A stretch of 64,000 nt of DNA, from the NCBI RefSeq assembly GCF_016658865.1, contig NZ_CP067992.1, positions 1,383,001-1,447,000 on the forward strand, given 5' to 3'. The notes under the pieces were generated by a model that searched no databases, was not told the origin of the DNA, and saw only the letters and a program-made list of their open reading frames with translations. The stretch is from Streptococcus mitis (GTDB lineage Bacteria; Bacillota; Bacilli; Lactobacillales; Streptococcaceae). This document shows, one piece after another, positions 9,097 through 19,696 of this stretch. The first letter of the stretch is position 1. Each line of letters opens with the position of its first letter. The position numbers and the translations under genes were made by a program.

Positions 9097-9121
9097 TGTC
9101 TAACTTTTTGGGGTCAGTACA
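9097..9121 (-). repeat. Right terminal inverted repeat of the IS
   Basis: Reads inwards on the minus strand as TGTACTGACCCC then AAAAAGTTAGACA, matching the left end except for the C insertion and A-run length. Confidence 0.9.
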
Positions 9122-9125
9122 TTGT

Positions 9126-9138
9126 CTGCTAGTCTTTT
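9126..9138 (-). terminator. Half of an intrinsic terminator split by the IS
   Basis: CTGCTAGTCTTTT here is the exact complement arm of AAAAGACTAGCAG at 7668-7680. Removing the IS and one copy of the TTG duplication restores a 13-bp stem with a short loop and a T run on the minus strand, the expected terminator of the DUF896 gene. Confidence 0.75.
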
Positions 9139-9180
9139 ACTTATTATTTCATCTATCTTTGTTAAAAGAAAGAATATTTA

Positions 9181-9438
9181 TTATGAATTTGGGTCATCGA
9201 GACTACGACCATGTAATCCTTTTTCACGTTGTACCTGACGTAGTTTTTCTGGTGTAACATCGTTTCCTTCTTCATCCACAATTTTAATTCCTTCAATGTG
9301 ATGGCGAACAGAACGACGATATCCTTCAATATACTCTTCACGTAGTTTGGCTTGTTCAACTTTTTCTTCTGGGGTCAAGCCTTCTGTTTTTTTCTTTTTG
9401 GCAAGCTCGTTAATACGATCAATTTTTTTAGGATCCAT
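9181..9438 (-). CDS. DUF896 (YnzC-like) protein
   Basis: 85 residues from ATG 9438 ([20 protein letters not shown]), chosen because AAGGAGAG lies six bases ahead and the family starts here. DUF896 proteins are small two-helix proteins with a conserved [21 protein letters not shown] core; B. subtilis YnzC belongs to the family. Their function is unclear. The gene lies 43 bases after glyS on the same strand, so it may be read with glyQS. Its downstream terminator is interrupted by the IS. Confidence 0.85.
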   Translation of the reverse strand: MDPKKIDRINELAKKKKTEGLTPEEKVEQAKLREEYIEGYRRSVRHHIEGIKIVDEEGNDVTPEKLRQVQREKGLHGRSLDDPNS

Positions 9439-9481
9439 ATTTCTCTCCTTTATGATAAGATTTAATCCGTTTAACAGATTT

Positions 9482-11518
9482 TTATTTGGTATTGATTTGG
9501 TTAAAACGTGCAAGTTTAGCTGCTTTTTGAGTTAAATGAGACAAGATTGCCAAACGATTTTGACGGACAGCCTGATCTTCTGCCATTACCATGGTATTCT
9601 CAAAGAAAGCATCAATAACTGGGCTAAGTGCAAAGAGTTGTTTCAATTGTTGACTTGCAGATCCTGATAAAGTAAGTGTTTCTACTGCTTCTGCCAAGGT
9701 TTTCTCTTCTTCATTCTCAAAGAGAGCTGAATCAACTGTAGTAATCCCTTCTGCCTTCTCAGCCAAGTTAAAGGCACGAGAAAGTGATTCAACAGATGGT
9801 TTGAAATCTTCTTCCTTACTTGCTTCTACAAGAGCACTTGCTGCTTCCAACATATCCGCCACAACAAAGTTTGATCCTGCAAGAACGGCTTCCTTAATAT
9901 CTTTTGGAGTAGAACTCATCATCTTATCAACACGAGCCTTGATAAAATCCATAACCTCTGCCTTATTTTCATAAGTCAAGCTATCAAATTTCAATGCATA
10001 AAGGCTATCAATCAGCTCATCCATAGCAATATGCCAACCAAAGGCATCCAAGATACGAACTACACCTTGAGTTGCACGACGAAGGGCATAAGGGTCATTA
10101 GAACCTGATGGAATCAAGCCTACTGAGAAGAAACTCAAAATCGTATCCAATTTGTCTGCAATGGCAAGCACTGCGCCGACCTTGCTCTCTGGAAGTTCTC
10201 CTTCAGCTGATGTAGGCATGTAGTGTTCACGAATAGCAGCTGCCACTGCTGGAGTTTCAGCAGAAAGAAGGGCATATTTCTCCCCCATAATTCCTTGGAG
10301 TTCGTCAAATTCACCAACCATACCTGTCAACAAGTCAAACTTGTAAATGGCTGCCGCGCGGGCTAGATCAACTGTTTCATCCGCTGACAAGCCTGCTTTT
10401 TCTGCCAAGAGAATAGCAATCTGACCAGTACGAATCATGTGTTCACGAAGGGAACCAATTTTCTCATGGAAGGTTACATTGTTTAATTTTTCAACAAGGT
10501 CTGAAATAACCAATTTTTGGTCTTCACGCCAGAAGAATTCTCCGTCTTCCAAGCGGGCTACCAAGACTTTTTCATTTCCTTTGATGACATTTTCCAAATG
10601 CTCTGCGTTTCCGTTACGGACAGAAATGAAGTTTGGCAAGAGGTTGCCATCTTGATCGCGAACAACAAAGTAACGTTGGTGTTCCTTCATCGAAGTCACC
10701 AAGACTTCTTCTGGAACTTCAAGGTATTTGGCATCAAAACTTCCCATAAAGGCAGTTGGGTATTCAACCAAGTTCAAGACTTCATTAAGCAAATCAGCAT
10801 CAATTTCGATGCGTACACCATGTTCAGTTTCGATTGCTTTGATTTGGTCAACAATCATTTGCTCACGTTCACGAGGATCCGCAATTACAAACTGTGCACG
10901 AAGGTCTTCTTCATAGCTCAATGCTGACTGAATCTTAGTTTCTTGTCCCAAGAAACGATGACCACGGCTAACACGACCACCCTTGATATCAAGGAAATCC
11001 AAATCAAACTCTTCTTCATCTAAAAGAACAGTCAAAGTGTGTACAGGGCGGATGTATTCAAAAGTGTTGTTAGCCCAGTGCATGCTGACAGGGAAAGTCA
11101 AGGACTTCAAGACATCTACAACACCAGGAACAATGTTCTCAACTGGTTGGCCCACTTCTTCCTTAGTGACATAGACATATTCTTCACCCTTGATTTCACG
11201 AAATTCGATATCTTCAACCGTCAAGCCTTTCCCACGGACAAATCCTTGAGCTGCTTTGGTGAAGTTTCCATCACTATCCAAGGCAATTTTCTTTGCTGGA
11301 CCCTTGAAGTCTTCTGTCAAATCAGACTGCTTGTCTGCAAGACCAGTCACACGAACAGCCAAACGACGTGGTGTTGAGAAGGTTTGAATAGCTTCAAAAG
11401 ATAGGCGGTTTTCCTTGAGAAAGGCTGCCATTTTTTCGCCTAGTTGTTTTTCACTTGGTGTGACAACATAGGCTGGTAATTCTTCAAGACCGAGTTCTAC
11501 TAATAAGTTTTTTGTCAT
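9482..11518 (-). CDS. glyS: Glycyl-tRNA synthetase beta subunit
   Basis: 678 residues, the normal length. It pairs with GlyQ in the bacterial alpha2beta2 glycyl-tRNA synthetase that charges tRNA-Gly. N-terminal [19 protein letters not shown] and [18 protein letters not shown] are family signatures; the middle has [20 protein letters not shown] and a degenerate HD-like region, and the C-terminal third is the anticodon-binding part. It is co-transcribed with glyQ, from which it is separated by a 259-base structured spacer. Confidence 0.97.
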   Translation of the reverse strand: MTKNLLVELGLEELPAYVVTPSEKQLGEKMAAFLKENRLSFEAIQTFSTPRRLAVRVTGLADKQSDLTEDFKGPAKKIALDSDGNFTKAAQGFVRGKGLTVEDIEFREIKGEEYVYVTKEEVGQPVENIVPGVVDVLKSLTFPVSMHWANNTFEYIRPVHTLTVLLDEEEFDLDFLDIKGGRVSRGHRFLGQETKIQSALSYEEDLRAQFVIADPREREQMIVDQIKAIETEHGVRIEIDADLLNEVLNLVEYPTAFMGSFDAKYLEVPEEVLVTSMKEHQRYFVVRDQDGNLLPNFISVRNGNAEHLENVIKGNEKVLVARLEDGEFFWREDQKLVISDLVEKLNNVTFHEKIGSLREHMIRTGQIAILLAEKAGLSADETVDLARAAAIYKFDLLTGMVGEFDELQGIMGEKYALLSAETPAVAAAIREHYMPTSAEGELPESKVGAVLAIADKLDTILSFFSVGLIPSGSNDPYALRRATQGVVRILDAFGWHIAMDELIDSLYALKFDSLTYENKAEVMDFIKARVDKMMSSTPKDIKEAVLAGSNFVVADMLEAASALVEASKEEDFKPSVESLSRAFNLAEKAEGITTVDSALFENEEEKTLAEAVETLTLSGSASQQLKQLFALSPVIDAFFENTMVMAEDQAVRQNRLAILSHLTQKAAKLARFNQINTK

Positions 11519-11551
11519 GTTTTTTCCTTTACATTTTCTTCAATCTTTTTT

Positions 11552-11723
11552 GATATGCACCTTAGGTACTTGGGACGTCGCTAACTAACTTTGTGAGTCT
11601 GTAGGGAAATCTAATGCAAAATTGTTCAAGATTTCCAACAGTCTCATCAAAGTGGATTTAGCTGACTGATTTTTGAACCTAAAGTTTCAAAAATCCCCAC
11701 ATAACAGTACAGCGGTGCATATC
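11552..11723 (-). other. Structured glyQ-glyS spacer bounded by inverted repeats
   Basis: The 259-base gap holds GATATGCACC (11552-11561) and its inverse GGTGCATATC (11714-11723), enclosing stems such as GATTTTTGAA/TTCAAAAATC and GGAAATCT/AGATTTCC. Just outside is AGCAAGTC-ttc-GACTTGCC. No ORF is visible. It could be a decayed miniature repeat element or an mRNA processing or stability structure. Confidence 0.5.
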
Positions 11724-11777
11724 CCTCTAGCAAGTCTTCGACTTGCCTCTAACGATTTTAGAGCACAGTATTACTCA

Positions 11778-12695
11778 CTATTCTGCGTCTTCTGCTAGGA
11801 GTTTAGCTCGTGTTTCTTCATCCAAAAGTGGGTAGCCTAGGCGTTTGCGTTCTGCGACAAAAGTTTTGGCTACGACACGAGCCAAGTTACGGATACGAGC
11901 GATATAGCCCGCGCGCTCTGTTACAGATACGGCACCACGCGCGTCAAGCAGGTTAAAGGTGTGTGAACATTTGAGAACATAGTCATAGGCAGGGTGTACC
12001 AAGCCTTCTTCTAATGCACGACCAGCTTCTTTTTCAAACTTATCAAAGTTTTCAAGTAACATTTCTTGATCCGAAATTTCAAATGAATATTTTGAGTGCT
12101 CATACTCAGGCTGGATAAAGATTTCTCCGTATTTTACACCATCAGCCCATTCGATATCATAGACAGAGTCCACTTCTTGAATGTAAGAAGCCAAACGCTC
12201 CAAACCATAGGTAACTTCCGCAGTCACAGGGCCAGTTGCCAATCCACCAACTTGTTGGAAATAAGTGAACTGAGTGATTTCCATCCCATCAAGCCAAACT
12301 TCCCAACCAAGACCAGCTGAACCAGTTGATGGGTTTTCCCAGTTGTCCTCAACAAAACGAATATCGTGTTCCAAAGGATTGATTCCCAATTTTTCCAAAG
12401 ACTCAAGATAAAGTTCTTGGATGTTTGATGGAGATGGCTTCATGACAACCTGGAATTGGTGGTGTTGGTAGAGACGGTTAGGGTTTTCCCCGTAACGACC
12501 GTCTGCAGGACGACGTGATGGCTCTACATAAGCCGCATTCCATGGCTCAGGTCCGATAGCACGAAGAAAAGTATAAGGACTCATGGTTCCCGCACCTTTC
12601 TCATTATCATAAGCCTGCATAAGCATACAACCTTGGTCATTCCAAAATTGTTGCAAAGTCAAAATAATTTCTTGAAATGTTAATTTCTTAGACAT
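11778..12695 (-). CDS. glyQ: Glycyl-tRNA synthetase alpha subunit
   Basis: 305 residues. Carries the class II synthetase core that activates glycine with ATP. Recognisable segments are [19 protein letters not shown] at the start, [19 protein letters not shown], the motif 2 region [20 protein letters not shown], and [20 protein letters not shown]. The C terminus has [18 protein letters not shown]. It starts with ATG 12695 after AAAAGGAGA and is first in the glyQ-glyS operon, behind a T-box leader. Confidence 0.97.
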   Translation of the reverse strand: MSKKLTFQEIILTLQQFWNDQGCMLMQAYDNEKGAGTMSPYTFLRAIGPEPWNAAYVEPSRRPADGRYGENPNRLYQHHQFQVVMKPSPSNIQELYLESLEKLGINPLEHDIRFVEDNWENPSTGSAGLGWEVWLDGMEITQFTYFQQVGGLATGPVTAEVTYGLERLASYIQEVDSVYDIEWADGVKYGEIFIQPEYEHSKYSFEISDQEMLLENFDKFEKEAGRALEEGLVHPAYDYVLKCSHTFNLLDARGAVSVTERAGYIARIRNLARVVAKTFVAERKRLGYPLLDEETRAKLLAEDAE

Positions 12696-12879
12696 TGTTT
12701 TCTCCTTTTTATATAAATTACTTGCGACACGAGTCTGCCTCGTCGATCATACGAGGCAAGACGAGTTAGTACTGCTTCTAGCTTAAACAGACCTAAAGCA
12801 GTAAGACTATATAGAAAATCAAAGACTGATTTTCTTGAAAGAAGACTTAGGTTCAAAATCAAAAAGAACCGAATTTCAA

Positions 12880-13043
12880 CACCCAAGCCTTGCGACTAGG
12901 GGCGTCAGAAACGCGGTTCCACCCTAATTTATTACTTCATTGTTTTTGAAAATACTACAGAAAGTGCCAGTTCTTTATTTTATCCTACTTGGCTCCCACT
13001 ATCCCAAGCTCGCTTGAAGAACGCCATAAGACTTTCTTTCCTG
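12880..13043 (-). ncRNA. T-box leader controlling glyQS
   Basis: On the minus strand the signature AGGGTGGAACCGCG is at 12912-12925. It is followed by a terminator-like stem with GCAA loop (about 12880-12908) and preceded by stem I-like sequence with an AGTGGGAGCC element. T-boxes sense uncharged tRNA; the downstream genes make tRNA-Gly the expected ligand. I could not place the specifier codon with certainty. About 180 further structured bases separate the terminator from glyQ. Confidence 0.9.
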
Positions 13044-13049
13044 CTGACT

Positions 13050-13078
13050 ATTATATCAGAATTGTAACATACTGTAAA
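13050..13078 (-). promoter_or_regulatory. Promoter of the glyQS T-box leader
   Basis: On the minus strand TTTACA (13073-13078) and TATAAT (13050-13055) are 17 bp apart. Confidence 0.8.
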
Positions 13079-13109
13079 TCAAAAACTATAGAAAGATGTA
13101 TTGTATTCT

Positions 13110-16100
13110 CTACTCACTTTTTGAAAAAGTTGCAAGTCCAATAACTGACAATAAGAGAGCAATTCCGGAAATACTTAGCATAATAGAAATCATGTTATTA
13201 TCACCAGTGGCTGGTAATTGTTTTCCTTCTTTGTTGACTGTAGCTAAAAATACTTGTTGACCACTTCCAGCTAGTGTTTTATTCTCATGCTTAGCTTCTA
13301 TAATTGATGGATCTTTCTCAATTTTATCATTGCTAATTGAAGGCTTAATAGTTGAGACTTGTCTATTGTGACTTACTATTTTAACAGGTTGCACTTGAGA
13401 AACTGGCTTAACCGTTACAACTGGTTTAGTTGGATTAGCTGGTTTAATCGTTACAACTGGTTTAGCTGGATTAACTGGCTTAATCATTACAACTGGTTTA
13501 GTTGGAATAACTGGTTTAATCGTTATAACCGGTTTAGTTGGATTAGCTGGTTTAATCGTTACAACCGGTTTAGTTGGATTAGCTGGTTTAATCGTTACAA
13601 CTGGTTTAGCTGGATTAACTGGATTAATCGTTATAACCGGTTTAGTTGGAATCTCTACTTTATTAGCATTAAGTTTTACAGCCGTTTCTTTTAGAGCATT
13701 AATTACTTCATTAATTTCTTCTTGACTAGCTTCTGCATTTTCCAAAAGTAACTTAGCTTTGTTGAAAATAAGATTATATGCATCTTTCTCCTCTTTACCA
13801 GCTGTCAAAAATCTTGGATCTTTGTCTTGGAACTTCACTTCATCCACGATAACATTCTTCAGGCTCATGAAATCTGTTTCTTTCCCATTCAGCTGGTCTT
13901 GTGCTTGCAAGAAAGTGGTCAATAGACGGTCGATTTCATCTTGAGTTATCAAATCTTTTGTAATTAATAATGCCAAGAGTTTAAATTCACGATCATATTG
14001 ACCTTTGCGTTCTTGATCAGAATTTATATATTTACCTTTTTTCACTGTCTCAGCATATGCTTTAATTGCATTCTTCAATGATGTGATATCAGATTCCTTA
14101 CCATCCAATGTTTGCATAGCAGACTCTAAAGCATTAACAATTTGATCAATTTTATCTTGGTTAAGTTTACTTCCCAATGCTAGTTGCGCATCTTTGACAC
14201 TTTGATCAAAAATCTCTTTTAACTTCTGTTTTGTATTATAATATCTCGGAGTTTTAACTACTTCCATTTGTTTATTTAAAGCTGCAATCAGAGCTAACTT
14301 AGAAACAACTGAAAGTGACAAAACATTATTTTTACCAAACAGAACTTTAAATGGTTGAAGATTATCAAGTAATTCATAACCATTTGACAGATTTACAAGA
14401 ACCTTATATTCACCAGTAACTACTTTCTTACCATAAGAATGTTTACCATATGTTTCAGCTGGCAAGACTTGACTCTGACCCTCCTCACCTACCAAAGTAA
14501 TCGTTGTAGTTCCAGGAACAGCTTGATTAAAACCAATCGTTACTGGGGCATATTTCATTTTGTTAGCCAAGAAGGTAATAGTTTGAAAACTATTTTCTTT
14601 CGTTAAATCAAATTCCTTAGATAAAGCACTCACAAATTTCAACTCTGTACGGTCATAGCTAAAAATCTCTGCAACATAATGTCCAAATTTCAAGAAATTA
14701 ATATCTTTTGACTTATCAACAGTTACATATTGACCTTCACTATTTTTAATGCGATAAACATAAGTTGTATCAATCTCATCGTTGGTTTTATTGTCTAGTA
14801 TAGCAATTTTTACACGACCACTATTTTCTTCACCTACAAGATCTTTGAGAGATATAAAATCTACATTTCCCGCAAAGTCTTCCACATAATAAAAGATTTT
14901 CGATTTATCAACGTTCTTAGGAAGTGTATAACTACCATCTTCATTTTGTTTGATAATCTGATATTGTTCGATTTCTGAATCTGTCGCTTCTCTATTTTCA
15001 GAAGGACGAATATAAAAGACTTTTTCTAGAAGAATTCCCCCATTTCCGACATCCTGAGGTTTACGAGCTATAAATTGTTCTTGATCTTTTTGAGAACGAA
15101 TATATCCCGAAGTAATCAGAGGTTTTTGTGTATCGATTTGAATTTTAAATATTGTGTATTGTTCCTCAGCTCCAGGGACATCTGGCTTATAACTAATAAC
15201 ATAGTCATAAATTCCATCAGAGACTCGATTTCCATTAGAATCCTGTCCTCCCCAAGCTGTTTTATCTACAATGTAACTTCTTGGATTTCTAGTATCGCCA
15301 TCAAAATAATTTTTTACAAGGTCTGTCGGACGACTTTGCCAAATAGGCTGACTGTGTGTTGTATCCGAAGAATCATAAACCGTCGCACGAAGATTTACCA
15401 AGTTTCTATAGACAAGAGTTTTAAATTGAACAGAATCCTTATTTCCATCCTCATTTGGCGAGATAGCAAGGCGGATGTTCCCTTTTTCATCTAATTGAAG
15501 ATGGTATTTCCCTTCAGCATCTTGTTTCACTCCGAGTACAGTCACTCGATTTCCTTGACGCTCTGCTTTTAAAACATTTACATCATTTTCAGAACTTGTT
15601 AAATAAGTTGCATCGTCTGAAGGTGAAATTCCTGGATTATCCTTATCAATTTCAGAGTAAAATCCACTGTTTCCTTCCTTAATCAATTGATAAATTGGTT
15701 TTTCAATTGCAGGTAGATTTTGGAATTCTCCCTTAAATCCCATAAATGGTAAACCAATAACAGAACTATCATCTGCAGGATTGACAAATCTAACAAATCC
15801 TTCTAGAAAATATCCATTTGGCATTATTTTGCTAAGTTCTTCAGTAAACTTACTTGTATCTACACTAACTGTTACCGTCTTTGTACTATGAGCTTTCACA
15901 GTTACTTCAGGCCAGACTGTTTCAGTTAATTTTCGTGGACGGAGAGTGAATTTCCCTTCTTCAACTTCGTCCGTATTTGTATTTACAATCATCTTCAATG
16001 TTCGGTCTTTATCCGAAATATTATGAATTGTAACTTCAAAGGTAAATTTATCACCAACATTACCAAGCGTAACACTTGGATAGTTATTTGCACCTGTTAC

Positions 16101-18020
16101 AAATAGGTCTGTGCTGGTTGCCGCCATCGTGTCAACTACACCGGCACCTTGCTGACGTGGAGAAGTATAGGCTCCAGTCTGTTTATTAAAATGTGGTTTT
16201 GCAGTAGACATAATTAAAGCTTTTACAATCTCTGAAATTTGACTAGCTGATAATTCAGGATGTTTCTTTGCTAAATATTCTTTGACTAATGCTGCGACAC
16301 CAGCTACATGAGGGGCCGCCATACTTGTTCCACTGATACTTCCATAACTGTTGTCGTTAAATGATGAATAGATATTTCCACCAGGTGCAGTAACATCTGG
16401 TTTCAATTGTCCATCTGTTGTAACTCCCCAACTTGAAAAATCTGATAATTGGTCTGCAACATCTGATTTACGATTATCCATCTTGTGATTAAAGACAATT
16501 TTATACTGACCAGACTTAAGAACTTCACCATAATGTTTTGAAATAAAGACAGATGGGATTTTCTTAGCATCACCTGTAACAGACATACTAACATTTGCAC
16601 CTTCAACGTTGTTATAAATTAAAACTCCAGCTGCACCGTGTTTAAGAGCATTTTTAATCTTATCAGAAAAATTAATTTTACCACGTTGAATCAGTGCTAA
16701 CTTGCCTCTCACATCAATATTGGCAAAATCTTCTTCACGACCAATACCCGCTGCTATATATTCGTATTCTTTCCCTTTTTCAAAATCTTTTTCTGTTTCA
16801 GGTCTATTAAAATCAAACTTACCATAATCAAGGGTAGCGTCATTTTCTAAACCTTTTACTTCAAATACCTCAGTAGTTAGAATTTTATTATTAATCGAAG
16901 CAACAGAAATTGAATCTTCTACTGTAGAGGGATTTCCAACGAGACCATAATCAGGATTTTCTGCTAATGGTTGTGAAAAACCTCTACCGAAAGTATTACT
17001 ATTACCAGCAGCGATAACAACAGATACTCCTTTAGCGCGTGCTCTTTTTACTGCATCAATGATATCTGAACCTGCATCTACCGTTGAACCCGCACCTGCA
17101 CCCAAACTCATATTGATCACATCCGCACCTAACGCAACTGCATCATCAATGGCTTTTACATAAAGGGCAGAGGCTGTAGTTTTATCTCTGTCTGAAAAAA
17201 CTCTCATAAACATAATTTGAGCTTCTGGCGCCACCCCGTAAACCTTCTCAGAATTCGGGGCTTTATTAACAGGATTTCCAGCTACAATACCAGTAACATG
17301 CATTCCATGAGACTCTTTTTCAGCCTCTTTTATATTATCAGTTCCATCAAAGTAATCATAAGCATATACTACTTTATCACTGTACCATTTCCCATAGTCA
17401 ATACCAGCAGCCTTTTTAGCTTTTTCGATATCATCCTTATTTTTAAATTTCGCCTTTGACGGATCAGAAATACGCAAAACCTCATGATTCAAATCAAGAC
17501 CTGAATCTATAACAGCGACTACAGTTCCTTGTCCTTTATGTCCTGCTTCCCAGGTTTTAGGGACAGTAATAATTTCATTACTGGAGATACTGTTTGGCTT
17601 TTCTTTATGTCCACCTTGAGATAACGACTCTGATTGTAAGCTTTCCGAAGAAGAATTACTTTTCACTGCTAATTCTTCCTTCTTCTCTTCACTTTTTATA
17701 GCAATCGTTTCTTTCTGTGTGGTTTCATCCTTGTCTGACTTATTATCTCTATATTCATCTTGTTTTAATGACTCTGTCACTTCTGTTTTTTCCTTCGAAG
17801 AAGAATTTAGAGCATTCTTGTCAGCCGTGACTGGCGGTGCGATATTATTTGAATCATCTAATTTATTAATTGTTACCAAATGTGTAACTTGATTTGATGA
17901 TTCAAATTTTCCCTCATCGGCACTAACCTGTGCGAAAGCAAATCCGAATGCAAAGACCGATAGCAGAAAAATCGTTGCTATTTGGTACTTTTTATGACAA
18001 AAATCTTTGCAATCTCCCAT
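13110..18020 (-). CDS. prtA: Cell-wall-anchored subtilisin-like serine protease (PrtA/C5a-peptidase type)
   Basis: 1636 residues. A signal peptide ends near residue 34 (FAFAQVSADE). The S8 peptidase domain (about 155-600) has Asp172 in VIDSGLD, His238 in ESHGMHVTG, oxyanion Asn340 and Ser566 in SGTSMAAPH. A PA insert lies at about 430-510 (LALIQRGKINFSDKI). Fn3-like domains follow, then three FIVAR-like helical repeats (about 1280-1530), seven 12-residue Pro/Lys repeats and the sortase signal LPATG (1602-1606) with membrane helix and basic tail. Surface proteolysis of host or peptide substrates is expected. I call it PrtA-like; it looks shorter than the pneumococcal PrtA I recall. Confidence 0.88.
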   Translation of the reverse strand: MGDCKDFCHKKYQIATIFLLSVFAFGFAFAQVSADEGKFESSNQVTHLVTINKLDDSNNIAPPVTADKNALNSSSKEKTEVTESLKQDEYRDNKSDKDETTQKETIAIKSEEKKEELAVKSNSSSESLQSESLSQGGHKEKPNSISSNEIITVPKTWEAGHKGQGTVVAVIDSGLDLNHEVLRISDPSKAKFKNKDDIEKAKKAAGIDYGKWYSDKVVYAYDYFDGTDNIKEAEKESHGMHVTGIVAGNPVNKAPNSEKVYGVAPEAQIMFMRVFSDRDKTTASALYVKAIDDAVALGADVINMSLGAGAGSTVDAGSDIIDAVKRARAKGVSVVIAAGNSNTFGRGFSQPLAENPDYGLVGNPSTVEDSISVASINNKILTTEVFEVKGLENDATLDYGKFDFNRPETEKDFEKGKEYEYIAAGIGREEDFANIDVRGKLALIQRGKINFSDKIKNALKHGAAGVLIYNNVEGANVSMSVTGDAKKIPSVFISKHYGEVLKSGQYKIVFNHKMDNRKSDVADQLSDFSSWGVTTDGQLKPDVTAPGGNIYSSFNDNSYGSISGTSMAAPHVAGVAALVKEYLAKKHPELSASQISEIVKALIMSTAKPHFNKQTGAYTSPRQQGAGVVDTMAATSTDLFVTGANNYPSVTLGNVGDKFTFEVTIHNISDKDRTLKMIVNTNTDEVEEGKFTLRPRKLTETVWPEVTVKAHSTKTVTVSVDTSKFTEELSKIMPNGYFLEGFVRFVNPADDSSVIGLPFMGFKGEFQNLPAIEKPIYQLIKEGNSGFYSEIDKDNPGISPSDDATYLTSSENDVNVLKAERQGNRVTVLGVKQDAEGKYHLQLDEKGNIRLAISPNEDGNKDSVQFKTLVYRNLVNLRATVYDSSDTTHSQPIWQSRPTDLVKNYFDGDTRNPRSYIVDKTAWGGQDSNGNRVSDGIYDYVISYKPDVPGAEEQYTIFKIQIDTQKPLITSGYIRSQKDQEQFIARKPQDVGNGGILLEKVFYIRPSENREATDSEIEQYQIIKQNEDGSYTLPKNVDKSKIFYYVEDFAGNVDFISLKDLVGEENSGRVKIAILDNKTNDEIDTTYVYRIKNSEGQYVTVDKSKDINFLKFGHYVAEIFSYDRTELKFVSALSKEFDLTKENSFQTITFLANKMKYAPVTIGFNQAVPGTTTITLVGEEGQSQVLPAETYGKHSYGKKVVTGEYKVLVNLSNGYELLDNLQPFKVLFGKNNVLSLSVVSKLALIAALNKQMEVVKTPRYYNTKQKLKEIFDQSVKDAQLALGSKLNQDKIDQIVNALESAMQTLDGKESDITSLKNAIKAYAETVKKGKYINSDQERKGQYDREFKLLALLITKDLITQDEIDRLLTTFLQAQDQLNGKETDFMSLKNVIVDEVKFQDKDPRFLTAGKEEKDAYNLIFNKAKLLLENAEASQEEINEVINALKETAVKLNANKVEIPTKPVITINPVNPAKPVVTIKPANPTKPVVTIKPANPTKPVITIKPVIPTKPVVMIKPVNPAKPVVTIKPANPTKPVVTVKPVSQVQPVKIVSHNRQVSTIKPSISNDKIEKDPSIIEAKHENKTLAGSGQQVFLATVNKEGKQLPATGDNNMISIMLSISGIALLLSVIGLATFSKSE
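13395..13646 (-). repeat. Seven tandem 36-bp repeats in the protease wall-spanning region
   Basis: Each unit encodes 12 residues of the type TKPVVTIKPANP. Units differ by a few substitutions (VVMIKPV, VITINPV). Such Pro-rich stretches span the cell wall, and the near-identity of units permits copy-number change by recombination. Confidence 0.9.
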
Positions 18021-18147
18021 AAAATCACTCCTTTTTATTTAAATTAAAAGTATTATATCCTAAATTGTCTGAAAATTCTATCAAAAACTTATTTTGTAAC
18101 AAAATTGTAATATTAATCAATTATCTCTCGAGATTTAAACATAAAAA

Positions 18148-18180
18148 AAATTTAGCCTCGATTAATACAAGACTAAATTT
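18148..18180 (-). terminator. Terminator of pgdA
   Basis: AAATTTAG (18148-18155) and CTAAATTT (18173-18180) form the stem, with eight T following on the minus strand. It isolates the protease gene from pgdA. Confidence 0.75.
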
Positions 18181-18228
18181 ATTTATTAAATAATTACTTT
18201 CTATTCAATTACTCATTTAGTAAAAATC

Positions 18229-19620
18229 TTACTGATCACGGTCATAGAATAGTTCATGTGATTTCAATCGTGAATTAAGCATTTCAGGAACTGTGACAAA
18301 GTCATAACCTTGCCCTTTCAAATAATCAATAACCTTCGGAAGAGCATTTACCGTCTCAGCATGGATATCATGCATGAGAATAATAGAACCATTCTTGACT
18401 TCACGCTGAATTTCTGTCAAAATAGCTGCTTCATTTTTACTCTTCCAGTCCAGACTATCCACATCCCACATAATGAAGCTCAAATCGAGACTATTTCGAA
18501 TGTCATCTGTAATAGCTCCATAAGGCGGACGCATAAGTTTAGAACTAGAACCCAGCACCTTAGTTAGCGCATCCTCAGTATCAGTAATTTGTTTTTTAGC
18601 TTCATCAAGGGAAAGTTTTGAAAGCACTGGATGACTCCAACTATGGTTTCCAATAACATGGCCGTCCGATTTCATACGTTTCAAAATCTCTTCATTTCCA
18701 GAAACATTCTTACCCAGAACGAAGAAAGTTGCTTTAATTCCGTACTTAGAGAGAGTATCTAAGGCTTGATTTGTCGTTGCAGGATTTGGTCCATCATCAA
18801 AAGTCAAGGCTACTACTTTACGATTTTTCTTTTCATAATAAGCCTTATATAGCTCTGCATCCTTATCTAATAAATAAGAGGACTGAATAACTTCAAAGAA
18901 ACTAGATATTGGTAAGGCAATCTCGTCTAGATTTTCAACTGCCTGACTTGGATAAAGGATAATCTGACTATCCTTGTAATCAAAATTCCATGCAGACAAG
19001 TCTTGGTCAGAGAAGCCTTTAACAAGCTGATCGATCTTTTCTTGCTCCAATTTCTTATCCTGTAAGAAAGAGGTGATTTCTTTTAACAACTGCTCTTTGG
19101 CTTTACTAGGATCTGAAAATAATTGATCAAGTGTAAAAGGTTTACCATCTTCTGTCAAATGGACTTTTGCCAGACTAGTTTTTTCAGTCTCTTCAACTTT
19201 TGACGAAGTTAAATCATAGACTTGTTTCATCACACTTCGGTTAACAATCCCTTTTAAAGTCGAATCCTGTTTCTCCGTATAATAAAAAACCAGATTTTCC
19301 TTGTCTTCCAGATTTTCCTTAATATCCTGTGTCATGATTTCTTTTACAGATGAAATCACTTGCTCCCCTTGGAGAGGATAATAGGCAATTACTTCGGCTT
19401 GTCCCTTACGAAAATGATCTTTCTGATTTCCCTCACTCAATTGATCATCTTTCTCTTTCTTGAGCGTTTCAATCCTTTGTTCAAAACTTTGCTTTGTATA
19501 TATTTTGTATCCAATCATTGAACCAAGGACACAAATACTTACTGAAAAGATAGCTACTAGGGCTATTAAACCGATTCTCTTTTTATCGTGCTCAACACGA
19601 TTTGCTCTACTTTTATCCAT
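18229..19620 (-). CDS. pgdA: Peptidoglycan N-acetylglucosamine deacetylase
   Basis: 463 residues. An N-terminal cytosolic tail and a single membrane helix (residues about 17-38) are followed by an extracellular DUF3298-like region and a C-terminal NodB polysaccharide deacetylase domain (about 265-450). Catalytic and zinc residues are visible: TFDDGPNP (base Asp plus zinc Asp), HSWSH (zinc His pair), RPPYGA and [10 protein letters not shown]. It removes acetyl groups from cell-wall GlcNAc, which gives lysozyme resistance in pneumococci. It is monocistronic and followed by its own terminator. Confidence 0.93.
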   Translation of the reverse strand: MDKSRANRVEHDKKRIGLIALVAIFSVSICVLGSMIGYKIYTKQSFEQRIETLKKEKDDQLSEGNQKDHFRKGQAEVIAYYPLQGEQVISSVKEIMTQDIKENLEDKENLVFYYTEKQDSTLKGIVNRSVMKQVYDLTSSKVEETEKTSLAKVHLTEDGKPFTLDQLFSDPSKAKEQLLKEITSFLQDKKLEQEKIDQLVKGFSDQDLSAWNFDYKDSQIILYPSQAVENLDEIALPISSFFEVIQSSYLLDKDAELYKAYYEKKNRKVVALTFDDGPNPATTNQALDTLSKYGIKATFFVLGKNVSGNEEILKRMKSDGHVIGNHSWSHPVLSKLSLDEAKKQITDTEDALTKVLGSSSKLMRPPYGAITDDIRNSLDLSFIMWDVDSLDWKSKNEAAILTEIQREVKNGSIILMHDIHAETVNALPKVIDYLKGQGYDFVTVPEMLNSRLKSHELFYDRDQ

Positions 19621-19696
19621 AGAAATATCATATCAAATTCAGGCTATAATTTCAATGAGAAATAAGTACTATTACTCGTTTTGAACAAAAAAATAC

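Larger units (their letters stand above)
7687..9121 (+). mobile_element. Intact IS3-family (IS150-group) insertion sequence, 1435 bp
   Basis: Imperfect 25-bp terminal inverted repeats (7687-7711 and 9097-9121) begin TGTACTG and end AGTTAGACA when read inwards. They enclose two overlapping reading frames joined by a -1 slippery site. The flanking trinucleotide TTG is present at 7684-7686 and 9122-9124, a 3-bp target duplication typical of this group. All DDE residues are present, so the copy looks capable of moving. I do not assign an IS name. Confidence 0.93.

Noticed and set aside
13395..13646. CRISPR-like array
   Set aside because: The repeats are contiguous 36-bp coding units with no spacers and keep the reading frame.
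13359..13694. Plus-strand ORF with repeated YNWFSWI-type residues
   Set aside because: It is the antisense reading of the protease 36-bp repeats; no ribosome site and no independent signals.
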